Part shown: piece after piece, positions 1-5,842 of the stretch
Numbering within the stretch: the stretch's first letter is position 1
How the letters are laid out: every line of letters begins with the position of its first letter
Assembly: GCA_021442885.1 (NCBI GenBank)
Contig: JABUVA010000026.1
Span: forward strand, 1-7,533
Direction: 5' to 3'
Source: Methanobrevibacter sp.
GTDB taxonomy: Archaea > Methanobacteriota > Methanobacteria > Methanobacteriales > Methanobacteriaceae
Length of the DNA stretch: 7,533 nucleotides
Notes under the pieces: model-generated
Told to the model about the DNA's origin: nothing
What the model saw: the letters and a program-made list of their open reading frames with translations, nothing else
The model's database searches: none
Translations under genes and position numbers: made by a program

Positions 1-76
1 ATATTTTTTTAAGTAGAATATTTTTATTTTTTTTAATAGCTATTTTTTGAATTTCTAAATAAATTTTAATTATTTT

Positions 77-107
77 TTGAAAAAATTTTCATTTTTTCAA
101 TTTTTTT
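77..107 (+). terminator. Hairpin plus T-tract, probable terminator of an upstream gene
   Basis: A perfect 9-bp inverted repeat (TTGAAAAAA at 77-85, TTTTTTCAA at 92-100, 6-nt loop) is followed directly by seven T residues (101-107). Several further T-runs lie at 4-10, 21-24 and 27-34. Archaeal RNA polymerase terminates on T-runs in the non-template strand, so 1-110 probably ends transcription of a gene left of the window. The stem has only one G-C pair per arm, so the T-tracts may matter more than the hairpin. I see no coding sequence in 1-226. Confidence 0.4.
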
Positions 108-162
108 CATTCAATTGGGAGAATATTTAATATAAAGTTTATTAATAGGAATAATTAAATTA

Positions 163-170
163 TTATATAT
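163..170 (+). promoter_or_regulatory. Probable TATA box of the lysC operon
   Basis: TTATATAT at 163-170 resembles the archaeal TTTAWATA box. A start about 25 bases downstream (near 193) would leave a leader of roughly 33 nt containing the ribosome binding site at 213-217. TTTAATATA at 126-134 is an alternative box and would give a longer leader. The whole stretch is so AT-rich that the choice is uncertain. Confidence 0.45.
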
Positions 171-212
171 ATTTTAATATAATCAAAATTTAAACACAGA
201 TTAATAGAAAAT

Positions 213-217
213 AGGTG
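213..217 (+). promoter_or_regulatory. Ribosome binding site of lysC
   Basis: AGGTG lies 9 nt before the ATG at 227 and pairs with the CACCU of the archaeal 16S rRNA 3' end. It supports that ATG as the start, and so does the family pattern, in which the first beta strand leads straight into KFGGTS. Confidence 0.7.
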
Positions 218-226
218 TGAATATTA

Positions 227-1447
227 ATGGATTTAATTGTGACTAAATTCGGAGGTACCTCTGTAGGTAATGGTGAAAGAATTAAATTAGCCGCCCAGTC
301 TGTTGTAAATGAATATATGAAAGGTAATCAGGTTGTGGTGGTTGTATCAGCAGTTAATAAGACAACTGATGATTTAATAGAATTGTCTGATAATGCTATA
401 GGTGATGGTTTAACAGAAAAACGTAAGGCAGAAATACTCGCTATGGGTGAATTAACTAGTGTTAGATTAGTCTCTGCAGCTATTGAATCATTAGGTGTAA
501 AATCTGAGTTTATAGATCCTTATAGTGAACTTTGGCCTATTGTTACTGATACTAATCCTTTAGAAGCAAAAATAGATTTTAAAACCACTAATAAGAAAGC
601 AAAAGGTCTTAAAGAATTATTAAACCAAGGTATAATTCCTGTTATTTGTGGATTTTTAGGAAAAGGCCCTAGTGGTGAGATTACTACTTTGGGAAGAGGT
701 GGAAGTGACATAACAGCATTTTTAATAGGTCAATGTTTGGATGCTGATGAAGTTATTATTGTTACTGATGTAGATGGTGTAATGTCTACTGATCCAAATA
801 AAATCGAAGAAGCTGAATTACTTGAAAAAATTAGTGTTGAAGAAATGACTGAATTAGCTACTCATGGAGCACAGGTTTTACATCCTCATGCATTAAAATA
901 TAAAAATCCATTGATAAATTCTAAAATAATTAATTTCGATAAAGGAGATTTAACTCAAAAAGGAACTAAAATTGAAGGGCCTTTTAAAGGGGACTTGATG
1001 AGATCAGTAACATTATATGATGAACCTATATCTGTAATAGCTATTGTTGGAGATGCAATGCTTAAAAAAGTTGGTTTAATAGCTGAGGTAACAAGGGTTT
1101 TATCCGATGAAGGAATTAATATATTTGGTATTTCTGCAGGTCAGAATTCAATGACAGTTTTCATTAGTAAAAATGATTCAGATAAAGCTTATCATTTATT
1201 ACATGATTTAGTAATTGATAATGACACTTTAAGCTCTTTATCACTAGGTGAGGATACAGCTATGATTACATTAGTAAGTCCTGACTTTATTGAAACTCCA
1301 GGTGTCATTTCAAATATTACTGAACCATTAAGGAAAAATAATATAAATATTGTTGAAATATCTTCCTCACAAACAGCTATTGTTGTTTTTGTTGAATGGA
1401 ATGATGGTAAAAAAGCACTTGAATTAGTTAAAGAGGTTTTAAAATGA
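227..1447 (+). CDS. lysC: Aspartate kinase (aspartokinase), monofunctional
   Basis: Catalyses ATP + L-aspartate to 4-phospho-L-aspartate, the first committed step of the aspartate amino-acid family, in the cytoplasm. The 406-residue protein has an N-terminal amino-acid-kinase domain (about 1-255) with KFGGTSV at 7-13, MGE at 73-75, TLGRGGSD at 154-161, VTDVDGV at 179-185 and GAQVLHPHA at 214-222. Two C-terminal ACT domains follow (about 267-332 and 344-406), which in this family bind the feedback inhibitor. I cannot tell from sequence whether that is lysine, threonine or both. There is no fused homoserine dehydrogenase. The gene opens the lysine operon. Its TGA overlaps the dapA ATG (ATGA at 1444-1447), which implies translational coupling. 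The domains are complete and the family assignment is firm. Confidence 0.96.
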   Translation: MDLIVTKFGGTSVGNGERIKLAAQSVVNEYMKGNQVVVVVSAVNKTTDDLIELSDNAIGDGLTEKRKAEILAMGELTSVRLVSAAIESLGVKSEFIDPYSELWPIVTDTNPLEAKIDFKTTNKKAKGLKELLNQGIIPVICGFLGKGPSGEITTLGRGGSDITAFLIGQCLDADEVIIVTDVDGVMSTDPNKIEEAELLEKISVEEMTELATHGAQVLHPHALKYKNPLINSKIINFDKGDLTQKGTKIEGPFKGDLMRSVTLYDEPISVIAIVGDAMLKKVGLIAEVTRVLSDEGINIFGISAGQNSMTVFISKNDSDKAYHLLHDLVIDNDTLSSLSLGEDTAMITLVSPDFIETPGVISNITEPLRKNNINIVEISSSQTAIVVFVEWNDGKKALELVKEVLK

Positions 1448-2337
1448 ATTTTGAAGGAACATATGTTGCAATGGTAACACCTTTTACCGAAGATAAGAAA
1501 ATTGATGAAGAGGGTTTTAGAAGTAATATTAATTACTTAATTGATAATGGTGTAAATGGTTTGCTCGGTGCTGCAACTACTGGTGAATCAGCTACACTAA
1601 CTCATGATGAACATAAGAGGATAATTGAAATCCTTATTGATGAAGTTGATGGAAGAGTTGAAACTTTAGCTGGTGCTGGTAGTAATTCTACTAAGGAAGC
1701 ATTAGACTTAGCTGAATTTTCAGAAAATGCCGGTGCTGATGCTGCACTTGTAATCACTCCTTATTACAATAAACCTCAGCCACATGGTTTAGTTGAACAT
1801 TTTAAAACGGTTGCTGAAGCTACAGATATTCCAATTATTGCTTATAATGTTCCATCACGTACTGGAATTAATATGGATATAGATACAATTATCGAAATTG
1901 CAAAAATTGATAATGTTGATGCTATTAAAGAAGCAAGTGGTAGTATTGAAAAAATAAATGATATATATAGAGCACTATCTAATGAAGGTCTTGAAGATGA
2001 TTTCACTATTCTTTCAGGAGAAGATAGTCTTACATTGCCTATAATGGCATTAGGTGGTAAAGGAGTTATTAGTGCGTCAGCTAATGTAGATTCTAAAAGA
2101 ATGGTTTTAATGGTTGACAGTATGTTAAATGACGATTATCAAAGAGCTATGGAAATCCATTATGATATGCTTGATTTAATGAGGGTTATGTTTGTTGAAT
2201 CTAACCCAGTTCCTGCAAAAACAGCTATGAACATAATGGGACTTCCTTCAGGCCCTCTTAGAAAACCGTTGGCCCCTATGAAAGAAGAAAATGTTGAAAC
2301 TCTTAAAAAAGTATTAAAAGAAGCTAATTTAATTTAA
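1444..2337 (+). CDS. dapA: 4-hydroxy-tetrahydrodipicolinate synthase (dihydrodipicolinate synthase)
   Basis: Condenses pyruvate with L-aspartate-4-semialdehyde, the first step specific to the diaminopimelate/lysine branch. The 297-residue TIM-barrel protein is of normal family length. Visible active-site residues, with E. coli equivalents, are T45-T46 (T44-T45), Y108 (Y107), Y134 (Y133), R139 (R138) and the Schiff-base lysine K162 (K161) in AIKEASGS. The flanking signatures TPYYNKP (105-111) and YNVPSRTG (134-141) are intact. The residue before TTGE is alanine (A44) where the family usually has glycine. The start overlaps the lysC stop by 4 nt. AGAGGT at 1432-1437, inside lysC, is a well-placed ribosome binding site. 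Related aldolases (N-acetylneuraminate lyase, KDG aldolase) share the fold, but the residues and the dapB/lysC context point to DapA. Confidence 0.95.
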   Translation: MNFEGTYVAMVTPFTEDKKIDEEGFRSNINYLIDNGVNGLLGAATTGESATLTHDEHKRIIEILIDEVDGRVETLAGAGSNSTKEALDLAEFSENAGADAALVITPYYNKPQPHGLVEHFKTVAEATDIPIIAYNVPSRTGINMDIDTIIEIAKIDNVDAIKEASGSIEKINDIYRALSNEGLEDDFTILSGEDSLTLPIMALGGKGVISASANVDSKRMVLMVDSMLNDDYQRAMEIHYDMLDLMRVMFVESNPVPAKTAMNIMGLPSGPLRKPLAPMKEENVETLKKVLKEANLI

Positions 2338-2348
2338 AGGTAATTATT

Positions 2349-3167
2349 ATGATTAAAGTTGCAGTTACTGGAGCCGTTGGAAGAATGGGCTCTGGTATTA
2401 TTAAAAAAATAACAGAACAAGATGATATGGAAGTTGTAGCAGCTATTGAAATCCCAAACACTCCTTTTGCAGGTAAAGATGTTGGTGAAGCTATAGGTAT
2501 TGGAAATTTAGGTGTTGAAATTGTAGGTTCAGAAGACTTAGCTAAAGCTTTAAAAGAGTCTGAAGCTGATGTATTAGTTGATTTTACAATAGCTCCTGCA
2601 GCTGTTGAAGCTATTAAAATTGCTGCTAATGAAGGTGTTAATTTAGTTGTTGGAACTACTGGATTTACAGAAGAACAAATGGATACCAATATTAAAAACA
2701 TTGAAGAAAATGATGTAAATGCTATAATTTCTTCTAATTATGCTATTGGAGTAAATGTGTTCTTTAGTTTACTTAAAAAATTAACTCCAATTTTAGATGA
2801 TTTTGATATTGAAATAATTGAAGCACACCATAATCAAAAAGAAGATTCTCCTTCTGGAACTGCTATGACTGCTTTTGAGGTGATTGCTGAATGTTTAGAA
2901 CGTAATCCTGAAGAAGTAGGTGTTTTTGGAAGAGAAGGTCATGTTGGTAAAAGAACTAAAGAAGAAATTGGACTACATGCAATACGTGGTGGGGATATTG
3001 TAGGTGATCACACTGTATTGTATGTTGGTGATGGTGAAAGGTTAGAAATTACACATAGAGCTCATACTAGAGAAGTATTTATTGCTGGAGTTATTAGGGC
3101 TATTAGGTATATTCCTACTGCATCTAAAACATTCAGTGATATGAAAGATGTACTTGGATTGGAGTAG
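2349..3167 (+). CDS. dapB: 4-hydroxy-tetrahydrodipicolinate reductase (dihydrodipicolinate reductase)
   Basis: Reduces the DapA product to tetrahydrodipicolinate with NAD(P)H. The 272-residue protein has an N-terminal Rossmann fold with the nucleotide-binding loop GAVGRMG (8-14) and VGTTGF (101-106). The C-terminal substrate domain carries EAHHNQK (158-164), in which H160 and K164 match the E. coli catalytic pair H159/K163, followed by the substrate loop DSPSGTA (166-172). Length and domain order are typical. It begins 11 nt after the dapA stop. AGGT at 2338-2341 is a modest ribosome binding site, and the glycine-rich loop eight residues in supports this ATG. In Methanobacteriales the product usually continues through LL-diaminopimelate aminotransferase, but no such gene is in this window. 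Confidence 0.96.
   Translation: MIKVAVTGAVGRMGSGIIKKITEQDDMEVVAAIEIPNTPFAGKDVGEAIGIGNLGVEIVGSEDLAKALKESEADVLVDFTIAPAAVEAIKIAANEGVNLVVGTTGFTEEQMDTNIKNIEENDVNAIISSNYAIGVNVFFSLLKKLTPILDDFDIEIIEAHHNQKEDSPSGTAMTAFEVIAECLERNPEEVGVFGREGHVGKRTKEEIGLHAIRGGDIVGDHTVLYVGDGERLEITHRAHTREVFIAGVIRAIRYIPTASKTFSDMKDVLGLE
3161..3164 (+). promoter_or_regulatory. Ribosome binding site of asd inside the end of dapB
   Basis: GGAG is formed by the last sense codons of dapB (TTG GAG) just before its TAG. It lies 8 nt before the asd ATG at 3173, so the asd translation signal is embedded in dapB, consistent with coupled translation. Confidence 0.65.
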
Positions 3168-3172
3168 ATAAT

Positions 3173-4222
3173 ATGGTTAATGTAGGTGTTTTAGGCGCAA
3201 CTGGAATGGTTGGTCAAAGATTTATTCAATTACTCGATGCCCATCCTGATTTTGAATTAACAGCTCTTGCAGCTTCTGCTAGATCTGCAGGTAAAAGATA
3301 TGAGGATGCAACAACATGGTATCTTAATGAAGAAATGCCTGATTCTGTAAAGGATATTATTGTTTGTGAAACAAATCCTGAAGATATGGATAATGATGTG
3401 GATATTGTTTTTTCATCAATTCCAACAGAACTTGCATTAAAAATAGAGAAAGACTTTGCTAAAGATTATGTTGTAGCTTCTAATGCTAGTGCTCATAGAA
3501 TGAAAAAAAATATTCCTTTAGTTATTCCTGAAGTTAACCCAGAATATTTGGATATGATTGATGCTCAACAAAAAGAAAATGATTGGGATGGTTTTATTGT
3601 AACTAATCCTAATTGTTCTACTATTGCTTTAACATTAACTTTAAAACCTATTGTTGATAATTTCAATGTTAATGGTATTATGGTATCTACAATGCAAGCT
3701 ATTTCAGGAGCAGGTTATAATGGTGTTCCTTCTATGGCTATTCTTGATAATCTTGTTCCTTATATTGGTAGTGAAGAAGAGAAAATGGAATCTGAAACTT
3801 TACACCTTTTAGGATCTTATGATGGTGATGGTGTCACTCCTGCTGATTTTAATTTGTCAGCTTCTTGTCATAGGGTTCCTGTTATTGATGGTCATACTGA
3901 AGCAGTTTTCATAAATCTTGATGATGACTTTGAAATTGAGGATGTTAAAGATAAAATGAAAAGCTTCAAGGCATTGCCTCAAGAATTAGGTCTTTATTCA
4001 GCTCCTGAAAACCCAGTTATTGTTAAAGATGAATCTGATAGGCCACAACCAAGAATGGATAGGAATGCAAGTAATGGTATGGCTGTTACTGTTGGAAGAC
4101 TTAGAAAAGATCAAAGTTTTGACAATAGTTTCAAGTATGTGCTTGTAGGTCACAATACTATTCGTGGTGCTGCAGGTGCATCAGTCTTAAATGCTGAGTT
4201 AATAAATGACAAAATTTTATAA
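3173..4222 (+). CDS. asd: Aspartate-semialdehyde dehydrogenase, archaeal type
   Basis: Reduces 4-phospho-L-aspartate to L-aspartate-4-semialdehyde, normally with NADPH. This is the branch-point metabolite for lysine (through DapA) and for homoserine-derived threonine, methionine and isoleucine. In many methanogens it also feeds an alternative route to dehydroquinate. The 349-residue protein starts with the Rossmann motif GATGMVG (8-14). The catalytic cysteine is C148 in TNPNCST, and ISGAGYNG (177-184) follows. The substrate-side segment CHRVPVIDGHTE (232-243) holds R234 and H241, which match the conserved arginine and acid/base histidine. Length and motifs fit the archaeal/fungal branch rather than the E. 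coli branch. It is last in the operon although it acts second in the pathway, five bases after dapB, and is followed by a poly-T terminator. Confidence 0.95.
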   Translation: MVNVGVLGATGMVGQRFIQLLDAHPDFELTALAASARSAGKRYEDATTWYLNEEMPDSVKDIIVCETNPEDMDNDVDIVFSSIPTELALKIEKDFAKDYVVASNASAHRMKKNIPLVIPEVNPEYLDMIDAQQKENDWDGFIVTNPNCSTIALTLTLKPIVDNFNVNGIMVSTMQAISGAGYNGVPSMAILDNLVPYIGSEEEKMESETLHLLGSYDGDGVTPADFNLSASCHRVPVIDGHTEAVFINLDDDFEIEDVKDKMKSFKALPQELGLYSAPENPVIVKDESDRPQPRMDRNASNGMAVTVGRLRKDQSFDNSFKYVLVGHNTIRGAAGASVLNAELINDKIL

Positions 4223-4223
4223 A

Positions 4224-4247
4224 TTTTTCATATTTTTTTACTTTTTT
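4224..4247 (+). terminator. Poly-T terminator of the lysC-dapA-dapB-asd operon
   Basis: Three T-runs of 5, 7 and 6 bases (4224-4228, 4233-4239, 4242-4247) begin one base after the asd stop, with no strong hairpin. Oligo-T tracts on the coding strand are the typical intrinsic archaeal termination signal. Confidence 0.65.
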
Positions 4248-4251
4248 AGGC

Positions 4252-4267
4252 TTATATTTAAATATAA
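4252..4267 (+). promoter_or_regulatory. Palindromic TATA element before the coiled-coil gene
   Basis: The 16-bp sequence TTATATTTAAATATAA is its own reverse complement and contains the consensus archaeal TATA box TTTAAATA (4257-4264). A start about 25 bases downstream, near 4288, would leave a ~30-nt leader before the ATG at 4318. It sits only five bases past the preceding terminator. Being symmetric, the box alone does not set direction, so an adjacent BRE must. Confidence 0.6.
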
Positions 4268-4317
4268 TGAACCTTAAATATTAATTATCTAATTGTCAAT
4301 AGGATTAATGGGATATA

Positions 4318-5076
4318 ATGAATATTGATGCTAATGTTGAAAATGAAATGTTACTATCGTTGATTAAGGCTAGTTTATTAGAACTTAACGAAGTAAAATT
4401 AAACTTAACAGAATCTAATCATCAGATTGAAATAGACAATTCTGATGATAAAATTAAAGAATTAGAAAGTTTAGTTCTAGATAAAGAAAAAGAAGTATCA
4501 TTAATTAAATTTAAAGCTGATGAAGCAGTTGACATCTTAAAAGAGGAAATAGTTGAAAAAGATAAAGAGATTCAACTTAAAGAAAATAAAATTTATGAAT
4601 TAAATTATGTTAATACTTCTTTAGAAGAAATTAAAGAGTATTTTGCTCAGCAACTTAATAATTATAAAAATAAAGAATTATCTGAAGTTAATGAAAGGTT
4701 AAATAAAGCTTATAAAACTCTTGCTGAGAGGGATGCTTATATTAATAATCTTACAAGACAGATTGATGAATTTAAAATTGAAATTGCACGTCTTGAAAAT
4801 GATGTTGATAGTCAAAATAAAATTTTCAATCTTGAACGTGAACTTGAATCAAGAGATGCTCAAATTAGCAATATAACTAATCAGTTAAAGATTATTCAAG
4901 AAAAATCTGTTCCTATCGAAGACTTTTATTATCTTAAAGAAGAACTTAATAAAAAAGATAATAAAATTAAACGTTTAGAAGAGATTAATGAGTTTTTCAA
5001 TGAATTACAAGAAGAAAACGAATATTATAATAGTAATAAAGAACAGACTCCCCCATTTAAATTGGATAAAGGTTAA
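4318..5076 (+). CDS. Coiled-coil protein of unknown function
   Basis: I do not recognise a family. The 252-residue protein is rich in Glu, Lys, Asn, Leu and Ile, has no cysteine or tryptophan, and shows no signal peptide or membrane segment, so it is probably cytoplasmic. Residues about 45-235 read as long amphipathic helix with heptad-like hydrophobic spacing. A loose motif [LI]-x-x-[KR]-[DE]-x-x-[IV] recurs five times, with the K/R-D/E pair at residues 56-57, 81-82, 138-139, 179-180 and 213-214. A possible break lies at SVPIED (197-202). The C-terminus (239-252) is polar, with a Pro-Pro pair, and probably disordered. It has its own promoter. The ribosome binding site is weak (GGGAT at 4310-4313 is close to the start, and AGG at 4301-4303 is far). 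The upstream ATG at 4308 stops after six codons. Similarity to SMC- or myosin-like proteins would be compositional only. Confidence 0.75.
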   Translation: MNIDANVENEMLLSLIKASLLELNEVKLNLTESNHQIEIDNSDDKIKELESLVLDKEKEVSLIKFKADEAVDILKEEIVEKDKEIQLKENKIYELNYVNTSLEEIKEYFAQQLNNYKNKELSEVNERLNKAYKTLAERDAYINNLTRQIDEFKIEIARLENDVDSQNKIFNLERELESRDAQISNITNQLKIIQEKSVPIEDFYYLKEELNKKDNKIKRLEEINEFFNELQEENEYYNSNKEQTPPFKLDKG

Positions 5077-5661
5077 CTATATTCTTTTTACAAAGGCTCT
5101 TATTTGTGATGCTTCTGCTTTTATTTTTATTGGGATAAAATATCCTTTATATTTTTTATCATTAAGTTTTCCATAGCTATTAATATTTTCAGCTATCCAG
5201 ATATTATTCTCTAGTAATATGTTATGAATCTTATTTTCACCAATTTTATCAACTGAACATGTATCTATTGCAACACCTTTAACATTTTCACTTACTAATC
5301 TTTTAGCAAAATCAATAGAAAGGTAAGGATAATCCATAAAATATTCATCTTTGCCCCAATACTTTGAGTTTCCTGTATTTATTATGACTATCTCTTCAAG
5401 GTTTTCTGTTGAATTTATTATTTTTTGGGATGTGTTAATAACAGTAGTTATTCCTATAAAACTATCAACAGAATAATCACTTATTTTTTTATCATAAAAA
5501 TAATGAAAAGGACTATCTATGTGTGTTCCAGTGTGTAGTGAAGTAGAATAGCTAGATAATACACAATCATCAATATTTAATCTTTTTATTTCTGTTTTAG
5601 GATCTTCTGGAAACTCTTTAATGTCATTGTCAATAATATGTGTCAAATCAATAAATGTCAT
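5077..5661 (-). CDS. Cyclase / kynurenine-formamidase-family metal-dependent hydrolase
   Basis: The 194-residue protein belongs to the cyclase family (Pfam PF04199), which includes arylformamidase KynB and many uncharacterised amide or lactone hydrolases. The family signature HxGTHxDxPxH is complete as H43, H47, D49 and H53. The second half has DTxSxD (133-138), H146 and E158, where family members place further metal or catalytic residues, and it closes with the usual IPIKIKAEA-type strand (176-184). A divalent-metal hydrolase is therefore likely and the enzyme looks intact. No tryptophan-catabolism genes are nearby, so KynB activity should not be assumed. Its TAG directly abuts the convergent coiled-coil gene, with no intergenic base. 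No clear Shine-Dalgarno precedes the ATG, but MTFIDLTH is a normal family N-terminus. The gene is divergent from the thermosome gene. Confidence 0.85.
   Translation of the reverse strand: MTFIDLTHIIDNDIKEFPEDPKTEIKRLNIDDCVLSSYSTSLHTGTHIDSPFHYFYDKKISDYSVDSFIGITTVINTSQKIINSTENLEEIVIINTGNSKYWGKDEYFMDYPYLSIDFAKRLVSENVKGVAIDTCSVDKIGENKIHNILLENNIWIAENINSYGKLNDKKYKGYFIPIKIKAEASQIRAFVKRI
5085..5128 (+). terminator. Possible terminator of the coiled-coil gene, inside the cyclase gene
   Basis: Because the two convergent genes share no spacer, plus-strand transcription must end within the cyclase coding region. The first candidates are T-runs at 5085-5089, 5119-5122 and 5124-5128, 9 to 52 bases past the stop at 5076. 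No hairpin supports them. Confidence 0.3.
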
Positions 5662-5732
5662 ATAAATATTTATGTTAGTTATTTCATTAAATTCTATCTA
5701 ATCTTCATATCATCATTAATAATTATGTTATG

Positions 5733-5740
5733 TGTATAAA
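5733..5740 (-). promoter_or_regulatory. Candidate TATA box of the cyclase gene
   Basis: Read on the minus strand this is TTTATACA, close to TTTAWATA. It would start transcription near 5709, giving a leader of about 48 nt. A second minus-strand candidate (TATATAAA, 5751-5758) is the other strand of the thermosome TATA box. Neither is decisive. Confidence 0.3.
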
Positions 5741-5750
5741 CCAATAACTA

Positions 5751-5758
5751 TTTATATA
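5751..5758 (+). promoter_or_regulatory. TATA box of the thermosome gene
   Basis: TTTATATA is an exact match to the archaeal TTTAWATA consensus. The expected start, about 27 bases beyond the box centre, is near 5781, giving a leader of about 60 nt. That start lies inside the repeat cluster at 5776-5802. Other TATA-like strings at 5791-5800 would give a shorter leader, so the assignment is good but not certain. Confidence 0.6.
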
Positions 5759-5775
5759 ACCTCAAACTCAGTTAA

Positions 5776-5802
5776 TATAGTATAACTAGTATATAGTATA
5801 CT
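5776..5802. repeat. Short direct and inverted repeats around the thermosome transcription start
   Basis: TATAGTATA occurs twice, at 5776-5784 and 5792-5800, exactly 16 bp apart. AGTATA (5779-5784) and TATACT (5797-5802) form an inverted pair around ACTAGT (5785-5790), itself a palindrome, and AGTATACT (5795-5802) is an 8-bp palindrome. Position over the predicted start suggests an operator for a regulator of the chaperonin gene. AT-rich sequence produces such repeats by chance fairly often, so function is inferred only. Confidence 0.4.
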
Positions 5803-5831
5803 CAAGTTATTAAATTATAAATCGATATATT

Positions 5832-5839
5832 AAGGTGAT
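5832..5839 (+). promoter_or_regulatory. Ribosome binding site of the thermosome gene
   Basis: AAGGTGAT is an extended match to the complement of the archaeal 16S rRNA 3' end (AUCACCU). It ends three bases before the ATG at 5843. It is the longest such match in the window, as expected for a highly translated gene, and fixes the start. Confidence 0.75.
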
Positions 5840-5842
5840 AAA

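Noticed and set aside
1..226. Riboswitch, small RNA or tRNA gene upstream of lysC
   Set aside because: The sequence is almost entirely A/T, with no GC-containing stems or tRNA-like conserved blocks. The only hairpin is the AT stem interpreted as a terminator.
520..711. Minus-strand open frame of 63 codons opposite lysC
   Set aside because: It is antisense to conserved aspartate-kinase coding sequence and lacks any sign of its own promoter or ribosome binding site.
2324..2701. Minus-strand open frame of 125 codons opposite dapB
   Set aside because: It lies fully antisense to a well-supported dapB, has a repetitive Ile/Ser/Thr/Ala-rich translation typical of shadow frames, and has no recognisable domain.
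5050..5054. Run of five C in the AT-rich end of the coiled-coil gene, considered as a frameshift site
   Set aside because: It encodes an ordinary Thr-Pro-Pro segment in frame and the gene ends normally soon after. Neither shifted frame gives a recognisable extension.
4988..5176. Plus-strand open frame of 62 codons spanning the coiled-coil/cyclase junction
   Set aside because: It overlaps two supported genes in other frames and has no start signal. Its hydrophobic end is just the antisense reading of the cyclase gene.
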